A program made the translations under genes and the position numbers. A stretch of 64,000 bases of DNA from JAJPKK01 sp035311445 (GTDB taxonomy: Bacteria; Pseudomonadota; Alphaproteobacteria; Rhizobiales; Xanthobacteraceae), in contig DATGCX010000083.1 in the NCBI GenBank assembly GCA_035311445.1, positions 1 to 64,000 of the forward strand. The letters run 5' to 3'. Of the stretch, positions 16,165-25,598 are shown in pieces. The notes under the pieces were generated by a model. That model was not told the origin of the DNA and searched no databases. It saw nothing but the letters and a program-made list of their open reading frames with translations. Numbering within the stretch: position 1 is the first letter of the stretch; every line of letters starts with the position of its first letter.

Positions 16165-16733
16165 TGACTTTGCGGGCACAGGCGCATCAGACCACCGGCC
16201 GCCTCGGCTGGCGAGTCGCTCGGCTACTTGACCGGCTTCGATGGGGCCGCAAGACTGCGCACGAAATGACGGCGAATCACCTCGGGACGCGAGGGGCTGT
16301 CCTCCTGTCCTGCAATCCGATGATCCAATAGTGCCAGCTCTGGCGGCTGAAGGCGCACGCCGATAAGCGTGCCTTACCAGTCGCTCGTCGGGCGGGGGCT
16401 TTGAGTTGCGGCATCAGGGGAGGGGGCTTATTCGTCCTGCGATGAGTCCCAGAAGCGCGACCCGCCATCGTCCGCCCATTCCGCGGGCTAAGCAAATCGG
16501 ATAACCGTTCTTGGTGAAGCCATGCCTGGAGGGGCCTAAGAGAGTTCGTTCAGGCAAAGGGAATCGAATTGTGGGTAACTGCTCCGAGAGAAAGAATTAA
16601 TAAGCAATATCAACATCCATAGTAGGATCCCCTTCCGCCAGCGGCAGGCTGGTTTGGCACTCTCTTCGACCCGCACAATCTTTTCGCGCAAATTCGTACC
16701 GAGTTTGTAGCGAGCAGCATCGGGGACACGACC
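16165..16733. other. non-coding stretch
   Basis: About 570 bp between the cspA terminator and the next gene. No open frame on either strand shows a motif. A tRNA-like T-arm (GGAATCGAAT near 16560) was checked but does not fold into a tRNA. Confidence 0.35.
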
Positions 16734-17039
16734 CTACCCGGGTGACCGGCAGGTCGAGCCGGCGATGGCTATGGGGGACCTACGCCCCCTCGATGCTTTG
16801 AGGGCCTGCCGTCCTGCACTGGTAAGTCGCACGCGGGCTACCTCGATCATTTGGCCGTCGACCCACGCTGTTTCTGACTGCGCCTTTGCGAACCCATCGC
16901 GTATGAGGCCAAGCAGTTCGACCGTAAACCCGTGGGTTAGCAACGTGGAATCAGTACAGCCATGCCGTCCCGAGGCAGCAAGCACTTCGAGTGCACGGCG
17001 ATCGTTCCCTCCAAAACGGCGTTTTCTGCTATCCATCAT
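16734..17039 (-). CDS. small winged-helix-like protein of unknown function
   Basis: About 101 residues. The core DRRALEVLAASGRHGCTDST, LLTHGFTVELLGLIRDGF, then ARVRLTSAGRQALKA has the helix-helix-hairpin pattern of a small winged-helix fold with a final 'T-x-x-G-R-x-A-L' strand. Similar proteins are frequent in Bradyrhizobium-like genomes and are not assigned a function. The start is uncertain: ATG at 17039 or 17036 gives the natural N-terminus, but no good ribosome site is visible. Confidence 0.5.
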   Translation of the reverse strand: MMDSRKRRFGGNDRRALEVLAASGRHGCTDSTLLTHGFTVELLGLIRDGFAKAQSETAWVDGQMIEVARVRLTSAGRQALKASRGRRSPIAIAGSTCRSPG

Positions 17040-17184
17040 GGCGTGTCGCGCAGTACGCTCCAATATGCGGCACATCATACAGGGCGTCCGCACCACGGTA
17101 TTGTCAGTGTGAAACCCTAGGTACACGCTCGGGGTAGACCAGCGGAAACGTCGCAGCATTGAATGATACGATCAACTCGTCGTC

Positions 17185-17562
17185 ATGGCGCGGTTTGTAT
17201 CCGCCCCCGGGACCATAACCGCCAGTGGCTTGGTGCTTACACGAATTCAGAAACGTCAATATGCCCGAGCGTTCGTCTGCACACTTGCGGTTGTCTTTTG
17301 CGCCTATTCTATGGCCGGATGCGCACCCGGCACGACTGCGGCCGCCCGACTGACCAACGCTACCCCGGCCAGACTGCGCGCGGAGGCCCGGGTTCAGCCT
17401 CAGACGGGCCCGTCGCGCAAGGCCGAACCGGAACTTGACTGTAAGTTTCAACCGGTCGTCCTCGGCGACACGTGGCTCGACGGAGACAATGCACTCCGTA
17501 AGAGATCAGACCACGAGCCGCGGTGTCACGGGCATACCGAAACGGCCGCGCACAAGCCTTGA
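17185..17562 (+). CDS. possible small lipoprotein
   Basis: 125 residues. A hydrophobic stretch (AFVCTLAVVFCAYSMAG) is followed by Cys49 in SMAGC, a tolerable lipobox, then a Ala/Thr/Pro-rich segment and PELDCKFQPV. The tail has one further cysteine. No family is recognised with confidence. The N-terminal 20 residues before the basic QKRQYAR look too long, so the true start may be later. It may be a decaying gene. Confidence 0.35.
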   Translation: MARFVSAPGTITASGLVLTRIQKRQYARAFVCTLAVVFCAYSMAGCAPGTTAAARLTNATPARLRAEARVQPQTGPSRKAEPELDCKFQPVVLGDTWLDGDNALRKRSDHEPRCHGHTETAAHKP

Positions 17563-18045
17563 GCAGTGCAACGTCTGGTCGATCCCCGCTATAATACCGC
17601 GATAGCTCGGAAGGTGCCTTGACGGATCGAGCGCGCCAGTGCATTTGGCGAACCCGAAAAAAATAAGACCACCCGAAGGCGGCCGAGTTGATCGATAGGA
17701 CTCTTTTTTAATTTGTCTGAATGGGGTCCACGCGGGGAGGCTCATGGGGGGAGCGGAGACGCGGACCACTCATCCAGACTGATATAACTCTAAACCATTG
17801 CAATAAGTCTTGCATTCTCAAATCGACGACGCAAAATGAGACAACACGTCGCTCCCTTTTAGTCGATAGGGATGCTTCGCGGACCGAGTTCGAGGTTGAC
17901 GGCTGTACAACGTGCGGCCGCTCCAACGTCTTCTTTTCGCTTTATTTACCGAGCCAACCTAGTAACGCGTCTGATGCGCTTTCCGCCGCGACCAAACGCA
18001 CGAGAAGCTCATCGCTGCGGCGCAGCATGCGCTCGGGAGATTGGG
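17563..18045. other. intergenic stretch upstream of rlpA
   Basis: About 480 bp, A/T-richer around 17770-17850. It should contain the rlpA promoter. A TGCA-N8-TGCA dyad is present near 17799, but no regulator is assigned. The rlpA frame is open from 17872, so a longer protein cannot be excluded. Confidence 0.3.
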
Positions 18046-18864
18046 GTGGTGGTACGGGCGAATTCGCAACCTGCGGCGGCTAATTCGTGGTCACTGGCGC
18101 CGAAAGGGTTAGGGAAAAAAGGCTTTGCCAGTAGGCACTTATGTGCACTCGTGACGGCATGCTTCCTGGCCGGCTGTTCTGGTGCCGACAAATTCGGCAC
18201 CGTCGATCCCCGCTACGGCGTCGCTTCAAGCGCGCGCCTGGTGGCGCCTGGTCAGCCGGTACCTAAAGGAGGCGGCGTCTACCGAGTCGGGGCTCCGTAT
18301 TCAATCAGCGGGCAAACCTATGTGCCGGCCGAAAATCCACGCTATCGCGCCGATGGCCTCGCGTCGTGGTACGGCGAAGACTTCCACGGTCGTCTCACCG
18401 CGAATGGCGAAATCTACGACATGAATTCGATGTCGGCGGCCCATACCACCTTGCCGATGCCTTCCCATGTGCGGGTGACGAATCTTTCCAACAACCGCTC
18501 AGTGATCCTGCGGGTCAACGACCGTGGACCTTACCGTTCCGATCGTATTATCGATGTTACGGTAAAGGCGGCCATATTGCTCGGTTTCTATGGTAGTGGC
18601 GTTGCACCGGTGCGGGTAGAATATGTCGGCACGGCGCCGCTGGAGGGTTCTGACGACAACATGTTGATCGCGACGTTGCGCCAGGGCGAACAGGCGCCGG
18701 CACCATCCCTGATACGTGTCGCATCGACGAAGCCCTTCATTCCCGAACTCGCAGCGTACACCGCTACCCGCAATGTGCCCGTTCCTCCGGACCGGCCGTA
18801 TGGGCTTGGAGAAGGAGCAGGCGCGTTCGAACCTTCGGCTCCGACGATGGCGGACCGGCGGTGA
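18046..18864 (+). CDS. rlpA: RlpA-family septal ring lytic transglycosylase lipoprotein
   Basis: About 272 residues from a GTG at 18046, which has GGGAG seven bases upstream; the frame is open back to 17872. The lipobox CFLAGC follows a hydrophobic segment (LCALVTA), so the mature protein is an outer-membrane lipoprotein. The double-psi beta-barrel domain reads GLASWYGEDFHGRLTANGE, then SMSAAHTTLPMPSHVRVTNL and VILRVNDRGPY, where the Asp is the catalytic residue of RlpA enzymes. No C-terminal SPOR domain is seen, unlike E. coli RlpA. The gene precedes a D-Ala-D-Ala carboxypeptidase, consistent with a cell-wall cluster. Confidence 0.85.
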   Translation: MVVRANSQPAAANSWSLAPKGLGKKGFASRHLCALVTACFLAGCSGADKFGTVDPRYGVASSARLVAPGQPVPKGGGVYRVGAPYSISGQTYVPAENPRYRADGLASWYGEDFHGRLTANGEIYDMNSMSAAHTTLPMPSHVRVTNLSNNRSVILRVNDRGPYRSDRIIDVTVKAAILLGFYGSGVAPVRVEYVGTAPLEGSDDNMLIATLRQGEQAPAPSLIRVASTKPFIPELAAYTATRNVPVPPDRPYGLGEGAGAFEPSAPTMADRR

Positions 18865-19135
18865 TGAATTCGGACCATGTCGTCCAGGATGTCGGAGAGT
18901 TTCGTACCTGCACGCGCACGATCGCAATAGAGGGCACTCATCTTTCGCCCGTTCCCGTGACGCAACTAACATGTGCAATTTACGTTTATTGAAAGTCTAT
19001 CGGGTTCAGGCCGGTTTTCCACGTTCCGACCGGCGCGGCACGATTGTTTCGTCTCCCCCGGCTTGCTATTGAACGGAGAGACCTGAAGCAAGACATGCAG
19101 ACCAAGGAGGCGCCGCATTTGGCGACGCTGGAGCC

Positions 19136-20374
19136 GTGAATTCAACCATGTCGGCGTTAGTCGGGAAATGCGCATGGGCGCAGCGTGGCTTTGTTACGCT
19201 CGCAGTCGCGGGTTTTGTCGCATCGGCCGCTGCAGCCCCGAGTGCCATCGGGCTCGTCGGCTCCAAGAAGGATGATTTTCAGACCACGGCGCCCCACGCC
19301 ATCCTCGTCGATTTCGATAGCGGCACCGTATTGTTTGAGAAGGGCGCTGATGTGCCGACACCGCCGTCCAGCATGGCGAAGCTGATGACCGTGGAAGTCG
19401 TATTCAATGAACTCAAGCGGGGCCGCATCAAACTCGATGACGAATACCTTGTGAGTGAGGATGCCTGGCGGCGTGGCGGAGCGCCATCGCATACCTCCAG
19501 CATGTTCGCCCCGATCCACAGCCGGGTACGGGTCGAAGATCTGCTCCGGGGCGCGATCATAATGTCCGGCAACGATGCCTGTATCACCCTCGCCGAGGGC
19601 ATCGCCGGCAACGAGCCAGCCTTTGTCGGGATGATGAACAATCGGGCGCGCGAACTCCGATTGACCAAGTCCTACTTCACCAACTCGACCGGTTTACCCG
19701 ATCCAGCTCAGAAAATGACGGTGCGCGAACTTGCGCGGCTGGCCCGTCACATCATCCGCACCTACCCGAATTTCTATGGCATCTACGGCGAGCACGAATT
19801 CACCTGGAACAAAATCCGCCAGCAGAACCGCAATCCGCTGCTGACCCTGAATATCGGCGCCGACGGCCTGAAGACCGGATACACACAAGATGGCGGCTAT
19901 GGCCTCGTTGGCTCGGCCATGCAGAACGGCATGCGCCTGATCGTCGTTGTCAACGGCCTGAGAACAGCAAAGGAGCGCGCGGACGAGGCCAAGAAAATCC
20001 TTGAATTCGGCTACCGCGGTTTCGAATCAAAGCCACTGTTCGCGGCCAGTCAAGTCGTCGGCTATGCCAAACTGTTCGGCGGCGCTTCAGGATCCGTGGC
20101 GCTGGTAGGTGAGGGGCCCATCAGCGTACTGATGCCAAAGAACGCGACCGAGCGGGTTAGCGCAAAGATCGTCTATTCGGGTCCGGTACCGGCGCCGGTC
20201 AGGCAAGGGCAGCCGATCGGCAATCTCAACGTCTATCGCGGCGAGCGCGTGGTGGCCGAAGTCCCGCTGTTCGCCGCTGAGGGCGTCGGGCGCGGCAGCC
20301 TTCCGCAGCGTGCCTTCGATGCAGCCTCCGAACTGGTCATCGGCTTGTTCCGGACTGGGTCGAAGAAGATATAG
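19136..20374 (+). CDS. dacF: D-alanyl-D-alanine carboxypeptidase (S11 family)
   Basis: 412 residues with an N-terminal signal segment (GFVTLAVAGFVASAAAA). The penicillin-binding motifs are SMAK with Ser79 and Lys82, SGN at 144-146 and KTG at 246-248. A C-terminal PBP5-like domain (AKLFGGASGSVALVGEG onwards) and a terminal amphipathic stretch (ASELVIGLFRTG) suggest membrane anchoring. It trims pentapeptide stems of peptidoglycan in the periplasm. The GTG start at 19136 is retained; an ATG four codons later is also possible. It is the first gene of the dacF-tmk-holB-metG-tatD block. Confidence 0.92.
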   Translation: MNSTMSALVGKCAWAQRGFVTLAVAGFVASAAAAPSAIGLVGSKKDDFQTTAPHAILVDFDSGTVLFEKGADVPTPPSSMAKLMTVEVVFNELKRGRIKLDDEYLVSEDAWRRGGAPSHTSSMFAPIHSRVRVEDLLRGAIIMSGNDACITLAEGIAGNEPAFVGMMNNRARELRLTKSYFTNSTGLPDPAQKMTVRELARLARHIIRTYPNFYGIYGEHEFTWNKIRQQNRNPLLTLNIGADGLKTGYTQDGGYGLVGSAMQNGMRLIVVVNGLRTAKERADEAKKILEFGYRGFESKPLFAASQVVGYAKLFGGASGSVALVGEGPISVLMPKNATERVSAKIVYSGPVPAPVRQGQPIGNLNVYRGERVVAEVPLFAAEGVGRGSLPQRAFDAASELVIGLFRTGSKKI

Positions 20375-20385
20375 TGCCGGAACTG

Positions 20386-20456
20386 GTAGCCCGGATTGAG
20401 CGAAGCGAAATCCGGGCGGGTCGGCCCCGGATTTCGCTTCGCTCAATCCGGGCTAC
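20386..20456. repeat. REP pair (inverted, perfect 31-bp arms)
   Basis: Unit one (20386-20416) is GTAG plus stem CCCGGATT, loop GAGCGAAGCGA, stem AATCCGGG. Unit two (20426-20456) is its exact reverse complement, with a 9-bp spacer. GTAG at the 5' end followed by a palindrome is the definition of REP elements mobilised by RAYT transposases, and the inverted pair is a BIME. It lies between the dacF stop and the tmk start. Confidence 0.9.
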
Positions 20457-20496
20457 CACACCGCGATACTCATCGAAGCGACCACAAAGCGATGCG

Positions 20497-21165
20497 ATGG
20501 CCGGGAAATTCATCACGTTTGAAGGCGGCGAAGGTACCGGCAAGTCCACGCAGGCGGGGCTCCTGGCAAAGAAGTTATCGGACGTCGGTATCCGCGTCCT
20601 GCTCACCCGGGAGCCTGGTGGCTCACCCGGCGCTGAGATCATTCGCCATGTCCTGTTGTCCGGCGCCGCTAAGCGCCTCGGCTCGGATGCGGAGACCTTG
20701 TTGTTTGCCGCGGCGCGCGACGACCATCTGGAGACTGCCATCAAGCCGGCACTGCGATCAGGGCAATGGGCCATCTGCGACCGTTTTCTCGATTCGACGA
20801 GGGTCTACCAGGGGATTGTCGGCCAGGTCGGCCTGCCGTTCATCAAAGGCCTTGAAAAGCTCACCGTCGGAGACGCAAAACCTGACCTCACGTTCATTCT
20901 CGATCTACCGGCGGAGATCGGTCTTGCAAGGGCGCGCGGACGGCGAGGCGAGGCGGCCGCGGATCGGTTCGAGGGCGAGGATCTCGCCTATCATCAGGCT
21001 CTCAACGCGGCATTTCGCGCGGTCGCGGCAGAGGAGAAACAGCGGTGCATCCTGATCAACGCAGCTCCGTCGCAGGAACACATAGCGACTGAGATTTGGC
21101 GGACCGTATGCAATCGATTGAACCCTGAAGCAACGCCGTTGCGCTTTGAAGAAATTGCCCGATGA
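20497..21165 (+). CDS. tmk: thymidylate kinase
   Basis: 222 residues. Makes dTDP from dTMP with ATP. The P-loop GGEGTGKS is at residues 10-17, the DR(F/Y) motif is CDRFLDSTRVYQG, and the lid region follows EIGLARARGRRG. The frame is open upstream to 20374, but that part translates the REP pair; the ATG at 20497 begins the normal MAGKFITFEG. It overlaps holB by four bases. Confidence 0.95.
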   Translation: MAGKFITFEGGEGTGKSTQAGLLAKKLSDVGIRVLLTREPGGSPGAEIIRHVLLSGAAKRLGSDAETLLFAAARDDHLETAIKPALRSGQWAICDRFLDSTRVYQGIVGQVGLPFIKGLEKLTVGDAKPDLTFILDLPAEIGLARARGRRGEAAADRFEGEDLAYHQALNAAFRAVAAEEKQRCILINAAPSQEHIATEIWRTVCNRLNPEATPLRFEEIAR

Positions 21166-22187
21166 CGCAGAGCGAAGATGAGGACAGCGATCCGCCGCCA
21201 CCGCGGGAGACTACCGCCCTGTTTGGCCATGCTGACGCCGAGCGGGAGTTTCTTATCGCCTATCGGTCCGGGCGTGTCCCTCATGCCTGGTTGATCGGAG
21301 GTGAGCGGGGCATCGGCAAGGCGACGCTTGCCTACCGAATAGCCAGATTCGTGCTCGCCTATCCGGATCCATCGCGTGTTCCGACCGCCACCTCGCTCGC
21401 GCTCGATCCGGCCCATCCGACCGTGCGGCGCGTGGCCGTCAATGCCCATCCCGACCTGCTGGCGCTGGAGCGCACCGTCGGTGATAACGGCAAGATGCGC
21501 ACCGTTATCACGGTGGACCAGGTGCGGCGCCTGGCGGCTTTTTTCGGTTCGACAGCAGGCGAGGGGGGCTGGCGCGTCTGCATCGCCGACAGCGCCGACG
21601 AGCTCAAATATCCGGAGGGCGCCAATGCCCTGCTGAAAGTACTGGAGGAACCGCCGCCACGGTCCTTGTTACTGCTAGTGAGCCACGCGCCGGGGCGACT
21701 CCTGCCGACCATCCGGTCGCGCTGTCGGCGGCTGACCCTCAAGCCGCTGGGGCAGGGCGATGTCGCAAGCGCTGCCGCTACCGCGCTTGAAACTGAGGCT
21801 GACGATCCCGCAATCGTGAAGGCGGCTGCCGCGGCGCGAGGGAGCGTTTCCCGCGCGATCGCGTTGGTGGGAGGGCCGATGCTGGTGCTCCGGGAGAAGG
21901 TGGGGGAACTCCTGACGGCGCTCCCTTCGACCGATCCTCAGGCACTGCACGCCATCGGCGACCAACTCGACCGCGATCGCGGCCTCCTGGACGTTTTCGT
22001 CGGCGCGATCCGCGACTGGCTGTCAGCCCGCCTCGACGCGGCAACCAACCCCGAGCAACTTGCTCGGGTGGCCGAGCTGTGGGATCGCCTCGATCGATCC
22101 GCCCGCGACGTCGAAATCTACAATCTCGAACGCAAGCCTCTGGTTTTCGCCGTTTTCGGTCTGCTTGCCGAGGCGTCCCGCGGTTGA
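21162..22187 (+). CDS. holB: DNA polymerase III subunit delta prime
   Basis: 341 residues. Clamp-loader AAA+ subunit. Visible features are the modified P-loop GGERGIGKATLAYRIARF, the sensor-like DSADELKYPEGANALLKVLE and the arginine-containing SRCRRLTLKPL. Its position directly after tmk and before metG is the standard Hyphomicrobiales order. It ends about 190 bp before metG, with a REP-type repeat in the gap. Confidence 0.92.
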   Translation: MTQSEDEDSDPPPPRETTALFGHADAEREFLIAYRSGRVPHAWLIGGERGIGKATLAYRIARFVLAYPDPSRVPTATSLALDPAHPTVRRVAVNAHPDLLALERTVGDNGKMRTVITVDQVRRLAAFFGSTAGEGGWRVCIADSADELKYPEGANALLKVLEEPPPRSLLLLVSHAPGRLLPTIRSRCRRLTLKPLGQGDVASAAATALETEADDPAIVKAAAAARGSVSRAIALVGGPMLVLREKVGELLTALPSTDPQALHAIGDQLDRDRGLLDVFVGAIRDWLSARLDAATNPEQLARVAELWDRLDRSARDVEIYNLERKPLVFAVFGLLAEASRG

Positions 22188-22234
22188 TAGGTATCGCAAG
22201 CTTGGAGCAGATTTCGATCGGCTGGAATCCATTT

Positions 22235-22315
22235 GTAGGGTGGGCAAAGGCGCGCTCTTTGCGCGTCGTGCCCACCGGCTCGGTCGGGTGGGCACGCTTC
22301 GCTTTGCCACCCTAC
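22235..22315. repeat. REP-type inverted pair, GGTGGGCA stem
   Basis: The forward unit at 22235-22276 is GTAG, stem GGTGGGCA, a long CG-rich loop, stem TGCCCACC. The reverse unit at 22287-22315 has stem GGTGGGCA, loop CGCTTCGCTT, arm TGCCACC (one C lost) and CTAC. It has the same architecture as the pairs at 20386 and 58321 but a different stem sequence. It sits between holB and metG. Confidence 0.75.
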
Positions 22316-22379
22316 GACTACCGTTCCATATGGGCCGGAATCCGCTCGATGCCGCAACGAGCTGCAGGGTTTCCGGTAC

Positions 22380-23936
22380 ATGGCAGACAAGCCTCGATTC
22401 TACATCACGACAGCCATTTCCTATCCTAACGGCCTTCCGCATATCGGCCATGCCTACGAGGCGATTGCGACCGACGCGATCGCGCGCTTCATGCGGCTCG
22501 ACGGCTACGACGTCTTTTTCCTCACCGGCACCGACGAGCACGGCATCAAGATGCTGCAGACCGCCAATCGGGAAGGTGTATCGGCGCGCGAACTGAGCGA
22601 TCGCAATGTGCGGCGCTTCCGCGCCATGGTGGAGCGGATGAACTGCTCCAATGACGATTTCATCCGTACCACGGAGGAGCGGCATTACCGCGCCTCGCAA
22701 GCGATCTGGGAACGCATGAAGGCGGCCGGCGATATCTATCTGTCGAAATATTCCGGATGGTATTCGGTGCGCGATGAAGCCTATTACGACGAGGACGAGA
22801 CGAAGCTTGCCGAGGACGGCAAGCGCATCGGCCCGCAAGGGACACCCGTTGAGTGGGTCGAGGAGGAGAGCTATTTCTTCCGCCTCTCGGCCTACCAGGA
22901 CAAGCTGCTCGACCTCTATCGTCGCGTACCGGATTTCGTGCGGCCGCGCGAGCGCTTCAACGAAGTTTCGAGCTTCGTACGCGGCGGGCTGAGAGACCTG
23001 TCGATCTCACGCACCACCTTCACCTGGGGCATCCCGGTTCCGGACGATCCCAGGCACATCATGTATGTGTGGATGGATGCGCTGACGAATTACATCACGG
23101 CTGTCGGCTATCCCGATACCGAGTCCGCGAAATTCCGCCGCTACTGGCCGGCGGACCTGCATGTGATCGGCAAGGATATCGTACGCTTTCACGCCGTGTA
23201 CTGGCCGGCATTCCTGATGTCGGCCGGCATCGCGGTGCCGCGGCGCTTATTCAGTCATGGCTTTCTGTTCAACCGCGGCGAGAAAATGTCGAAATCGGTC
23301 GGCAACGTGGTCGATCCGTTCGCGCTGGCGGACGCCTACGGGGTTGACCAGCTTCGCTATTTCCTCTTGCGCGAAGTGCCGTTCGGCCAGGACGGCACTT
23401 ACAGCCACGAAGCCATCGTGGCGCGTATCAATGCGGACTTGGCCAACGATCTCGGCAACCTGGCGCAGCGCTCGCTGTCGATCATCGCCAAGAACCGCGA
23501 CGGAATCCTGCCGACGCCAGGCGCGTTGAGCGAAACCGACAAGACAATCCTTGCGGCGGCGGATACGCTCATCGACAAGGCACGCGAAGCGATGAAAACG
23601 CAGCAACTGCACCAGGTGCTCAATGCGGCCTGGGCGGTGGTCGCCGACGCGAACCGCTACTTTGCGGGCGAAGCCCCGTGGGCGCTCGCCAAGACCGATC
23701 CGGTGCGTCAAGGCACGGTGCTCTATACGACTGCCGAGGTGATCCGGCAGATCGCCATCGTGGTGCAGCCCGTCATGCCGCAGGCGGCCGCGCGGCTCCT
23801 CGATCTCATCGCGGTCCCACCTGATCGGCGCGAATTCACGATGCTGGGCGCCGGGGGGCGCCTCGCTCCTGGCAGCGCCTTGCCGCCGCCTGCGCCGGTA
23901 TTCCCGCGCTATGTCGAACCGGAGCCGAGCGCATGA
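22380..23936 (+). CDS. metG: methionyl-tRNA synthetase
   Basis: 518 residues, the short type without the C-terminal dimer domain. It charges initiator and elongator tRNA-Met. The class I signature HIGH is in LPHIGHAYEAI near residue 21, and KMSKS appears as GEKMSKSVGNVVDP. The tetracysteine zinc knuckle of the E. coli type is absent, as expected for this subtype. It is followed by tatD with an ATGA overlap. Confidence 0.95.
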   Translation: MADKPRFYITTAISYPNGLPHIGHAYEAIATDAIARFMRLDGYDVFFLTGTDEHGIKMLQTANREGVSARELSDRNVRRFRAMVERMNCSNDDFIRTTEERHYRASQAIWERMKAAGDIYLSKYSGWYSVRDEAYYDEDETKLAEDGKRIGPQGTPVEWVEEESYFFRLSAYQDKLLDLYRRVPDFVRPRERFNEVSSFVRGGLRDLSISRTTFTWGIPVPDDPRHIMYVWMDALTNYITAVGYPDTESAKFRRYWPADLHVIGKDIVRFHAVYWPAFLMSAGIAVPRRLFSHGFLFNRGEKMSKSVGNVVDPFALADAYGVDQLRYFLLREVPFGQDGTYSHEAIVARINADLANDLGNLAQRSLSIIAKNRDGILPTPGALSETDKTILAAADTLIDKAREAMKTQQLHQVLNAAWAVVADANRYFAGEAPWALAKTDPVRQGTVLYTTAEVIRQIAIVVQPVMPQAAARLLDLIAVPPDRREFTMLGAGGRLAPGSALPPPAPVFPRYVEPEPSA

Positions 23937-24733
23937 GCGTATTGGTCGACAGCCATTGTCACCTGGACTTTCCCGATTTCGCCGCCGAGCTCGACGCGAT
24001 CGTGGAGCGCGCCGCGATGGCGGGCATTGGTCGTATCGTGTCGATCTCCACGCGTGTGCGCCGGTTCGACAAATTGCTGGCCATCGTGGAGCAATTTCCA
24101 AATGTCTACTGCTCAGTAGGAACGCATCCGCACTATGCGCATGAAGAACCTGACGTGACGGTCGAAGAGCTGGTCGAGCGCGCACCACATCCCAAGGTGG
24201 TCGCCATAGGTGAGGCGGGGCTCGATTATCACTACGATTTCAGCCCACGCGATGCCCAGGAGATCGGCTTTCGACGCCACATCGCTGCAGCGCGGGCGAC
24301 TGCGTTGCCGCTCGTTGTGCACGCTCGTGAAGCTGATGCTGATATCGCTCGCATTCTAGCGGAGGAAACAGGGAAGGGGGCCTTCCCGGCGGTGCTGCAC
24401 TGTTTCACTGGCAGCCGGACGCTTGCCCTGCGGGCCGTCGACCTTGGGTTCTACATCGGATTCACCGGCATTTTGACCTTCAAGAAATCCGACGAACTGC
24501 GTGCCATCGCAGCGGAACTGCCGGCAGACCGCATTCTGGTCGAAACCGACGCGCCTTATCTCGCCCCGGGCAAGTTCCGCGGTAAGCGCAATGAGCCCGC
24601 TTACGTAACGGAAACCGCTAAAGCGCTGGCCGCGGTCCGCGGCGTCTCGTTCGACCATATCGCGCGCCAGACGACGGAAAACTTTTTTCGGCTCTTCAAC
24701 AAAGTACCGCAGATTTCTGCCGCGGCCGCATGA
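23933..24733 (+). CDS. tatD: TatD-family metal-dependent DNase
   Basis: 266 residues, a TIM-barrel metal hydrolase. Metal ligands are in the N-terminal DSHCHLDFPDF, the glutamate in GEAGLDYHYD, the histidine in VLHCFTGS and the aspartate in ETDAPYLAP. Family members are 3'-5' DNases involved in DNA repair or degradation. It starts inside the metG stop and overlaps the next gene by four bases. Confidence 0.93.
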   Translation: MSVLVDSHCHLDFPDFAAELDAIVERAAMAGIGRIVSISTRVRRFDKLLAIVEQFPNVYCSVGTHPHYAHEEPDVTVEELVERAPHPKVVAIGEAGLDYHYDFSPRDAQEIGFRRHIAAARATALPLVVHAREADADIARILAEETGKGAFPAVLHCFTGSRTLALRAVDLGFYIGFTGILTFKKSDELRAIAAELPADRILVETDAPYLAPGKFRGKRNEPAYVTETAKALAAVRGVSFDHIARQTTENFFRLFNKVPQISAAAA

Positions 24734-25533
24734 CGCTTGCGGTCACCATTCTCGGATGCGGCTTTTCCGGCGGCGTGCCGCGGCCCGGAACAGGGTGGGG
24801 CGCTTGCGACCCCAACAATCCCAAGAACCGGCGGCGGCGGTGCTCGATTCTGGTTGATCGCACGGCCCCCGACGGCGGCCAGACCCGCGTGCTGGTCGAT
24901 ACCTCGCCGGATCTGCGCGAGCAGCTGCTTGATGCCGGCGTCAATCACCTCGACGGTGTGCTCTACACTCATGAACATGCAGATCACATTCACGGCATCG
25001 ACGACCTGCGCGCGCTGTTCATCGCGCATCGCAAACGCGTGGACGTCTATGCCGACGAGCCGACCTGGCGCATATTGACGCTCCGGTTCGGCTACAGCTT
25101 CGTGACCCCGCCGGGCAGCAGCTATCCGCCGTACCTGACCCGCCACCCGCTCGCCGCCGGCACGCCGGTGACGATTTCCGGCGCCGGCGGCGCCGTTACC
25201 GCCATGCCGATCTTGCTCGATCACGGCGACATCACTGCACTCGGATTCCGCTTCGGCGCCATGGCTTACTCGCCCGACCTTGTCGATATGCCCGACGCCG
25301 CCATCGAGGCGCTGCGCGGCATTAAGCTGTGGATCGTGGATGCCCTGTGGTACCGGACGCATCCGAGCCATTTCCATCTCGACCTGACACTCCGGTGGAT
25401 CGACCGCATCAAGCCAAAACGCGCAATCCTCACCAACATGCACAGCGATCTCGATTTTGCCCAGCTGCGCGCCAAGCTGCCGCCGCATGTCGAGCCGGCG
25501 TTCGATGGGATGCGGGTGGAGTTCGAGGGCTAG
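24730..25533 (+). CDS. MBL-fold metallo-hydrolase (PhnP-like)
   Basis: 267 residues. The N-terminal ILGCGFSGGVPRPGTGWGAC and the metal motif YTHEHADHIHGID (HxHxDH) are typical of the PhnP branch of the metallo-beta-lactamase fold, with further ligands in LDHGD. PhnP is a phosphodiesterase, but the members linked to tatD have no proven substrate. It is the last gene of the block; the following 500 bp are repeats and then an inserted island. Confidence 0.88.
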   Translation: MTLAVTILGCGFSGGVPRPGTGWGACDPNNPKNRRRRCSILVDRTAPDGGQTRVLVDTSPDLREQLLDAGVNHLDGVLYTHEHADHIHGIDDLRALFIAHRKRVDVYADEPTWRILTLRFGYSFVTPPGSSYPPYLTRHPLAAGTPVTISGAGGAVTAMPILLDHGDITALGFRFGAMAYSPDLVDMPDAAIEALRGIKLWIVDALWYRTHPSHFHLDLTLRWIDRIKPKRAILTNMHSDLDFAQLRAKLPPHVEPAFDGMRVEFEG

Positions 25534-25598
25534 CCGTTTGGCGTTGGGCGTACACGTCAGCCGAGTAAGAGGGGTAAAAGTCGTGGCAGTTCCCAGAC

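Noticed and set aside
16550..16600. Possible tRNA T-arm (GGAATCGAAT)
   Set aside because: No acceptor, D or anticodon stem can be formed around it on either strand.
17799..17816. TGCA-N8-TGCA dyad resembling a Fur/Irr-type box
   Set aside because: The half-sites are only 4 bp, the spacing does not fit known boxes, and the nearest downstream gene is a cell-wall lipoprotein more than 200 bp away.
20374..20496. N-terminal extension of tmk from a GTG overlapping the dacF stop
   Set aside because: The extension translates the REP pair, and the normal MAGKFITFEG start is at 20497.
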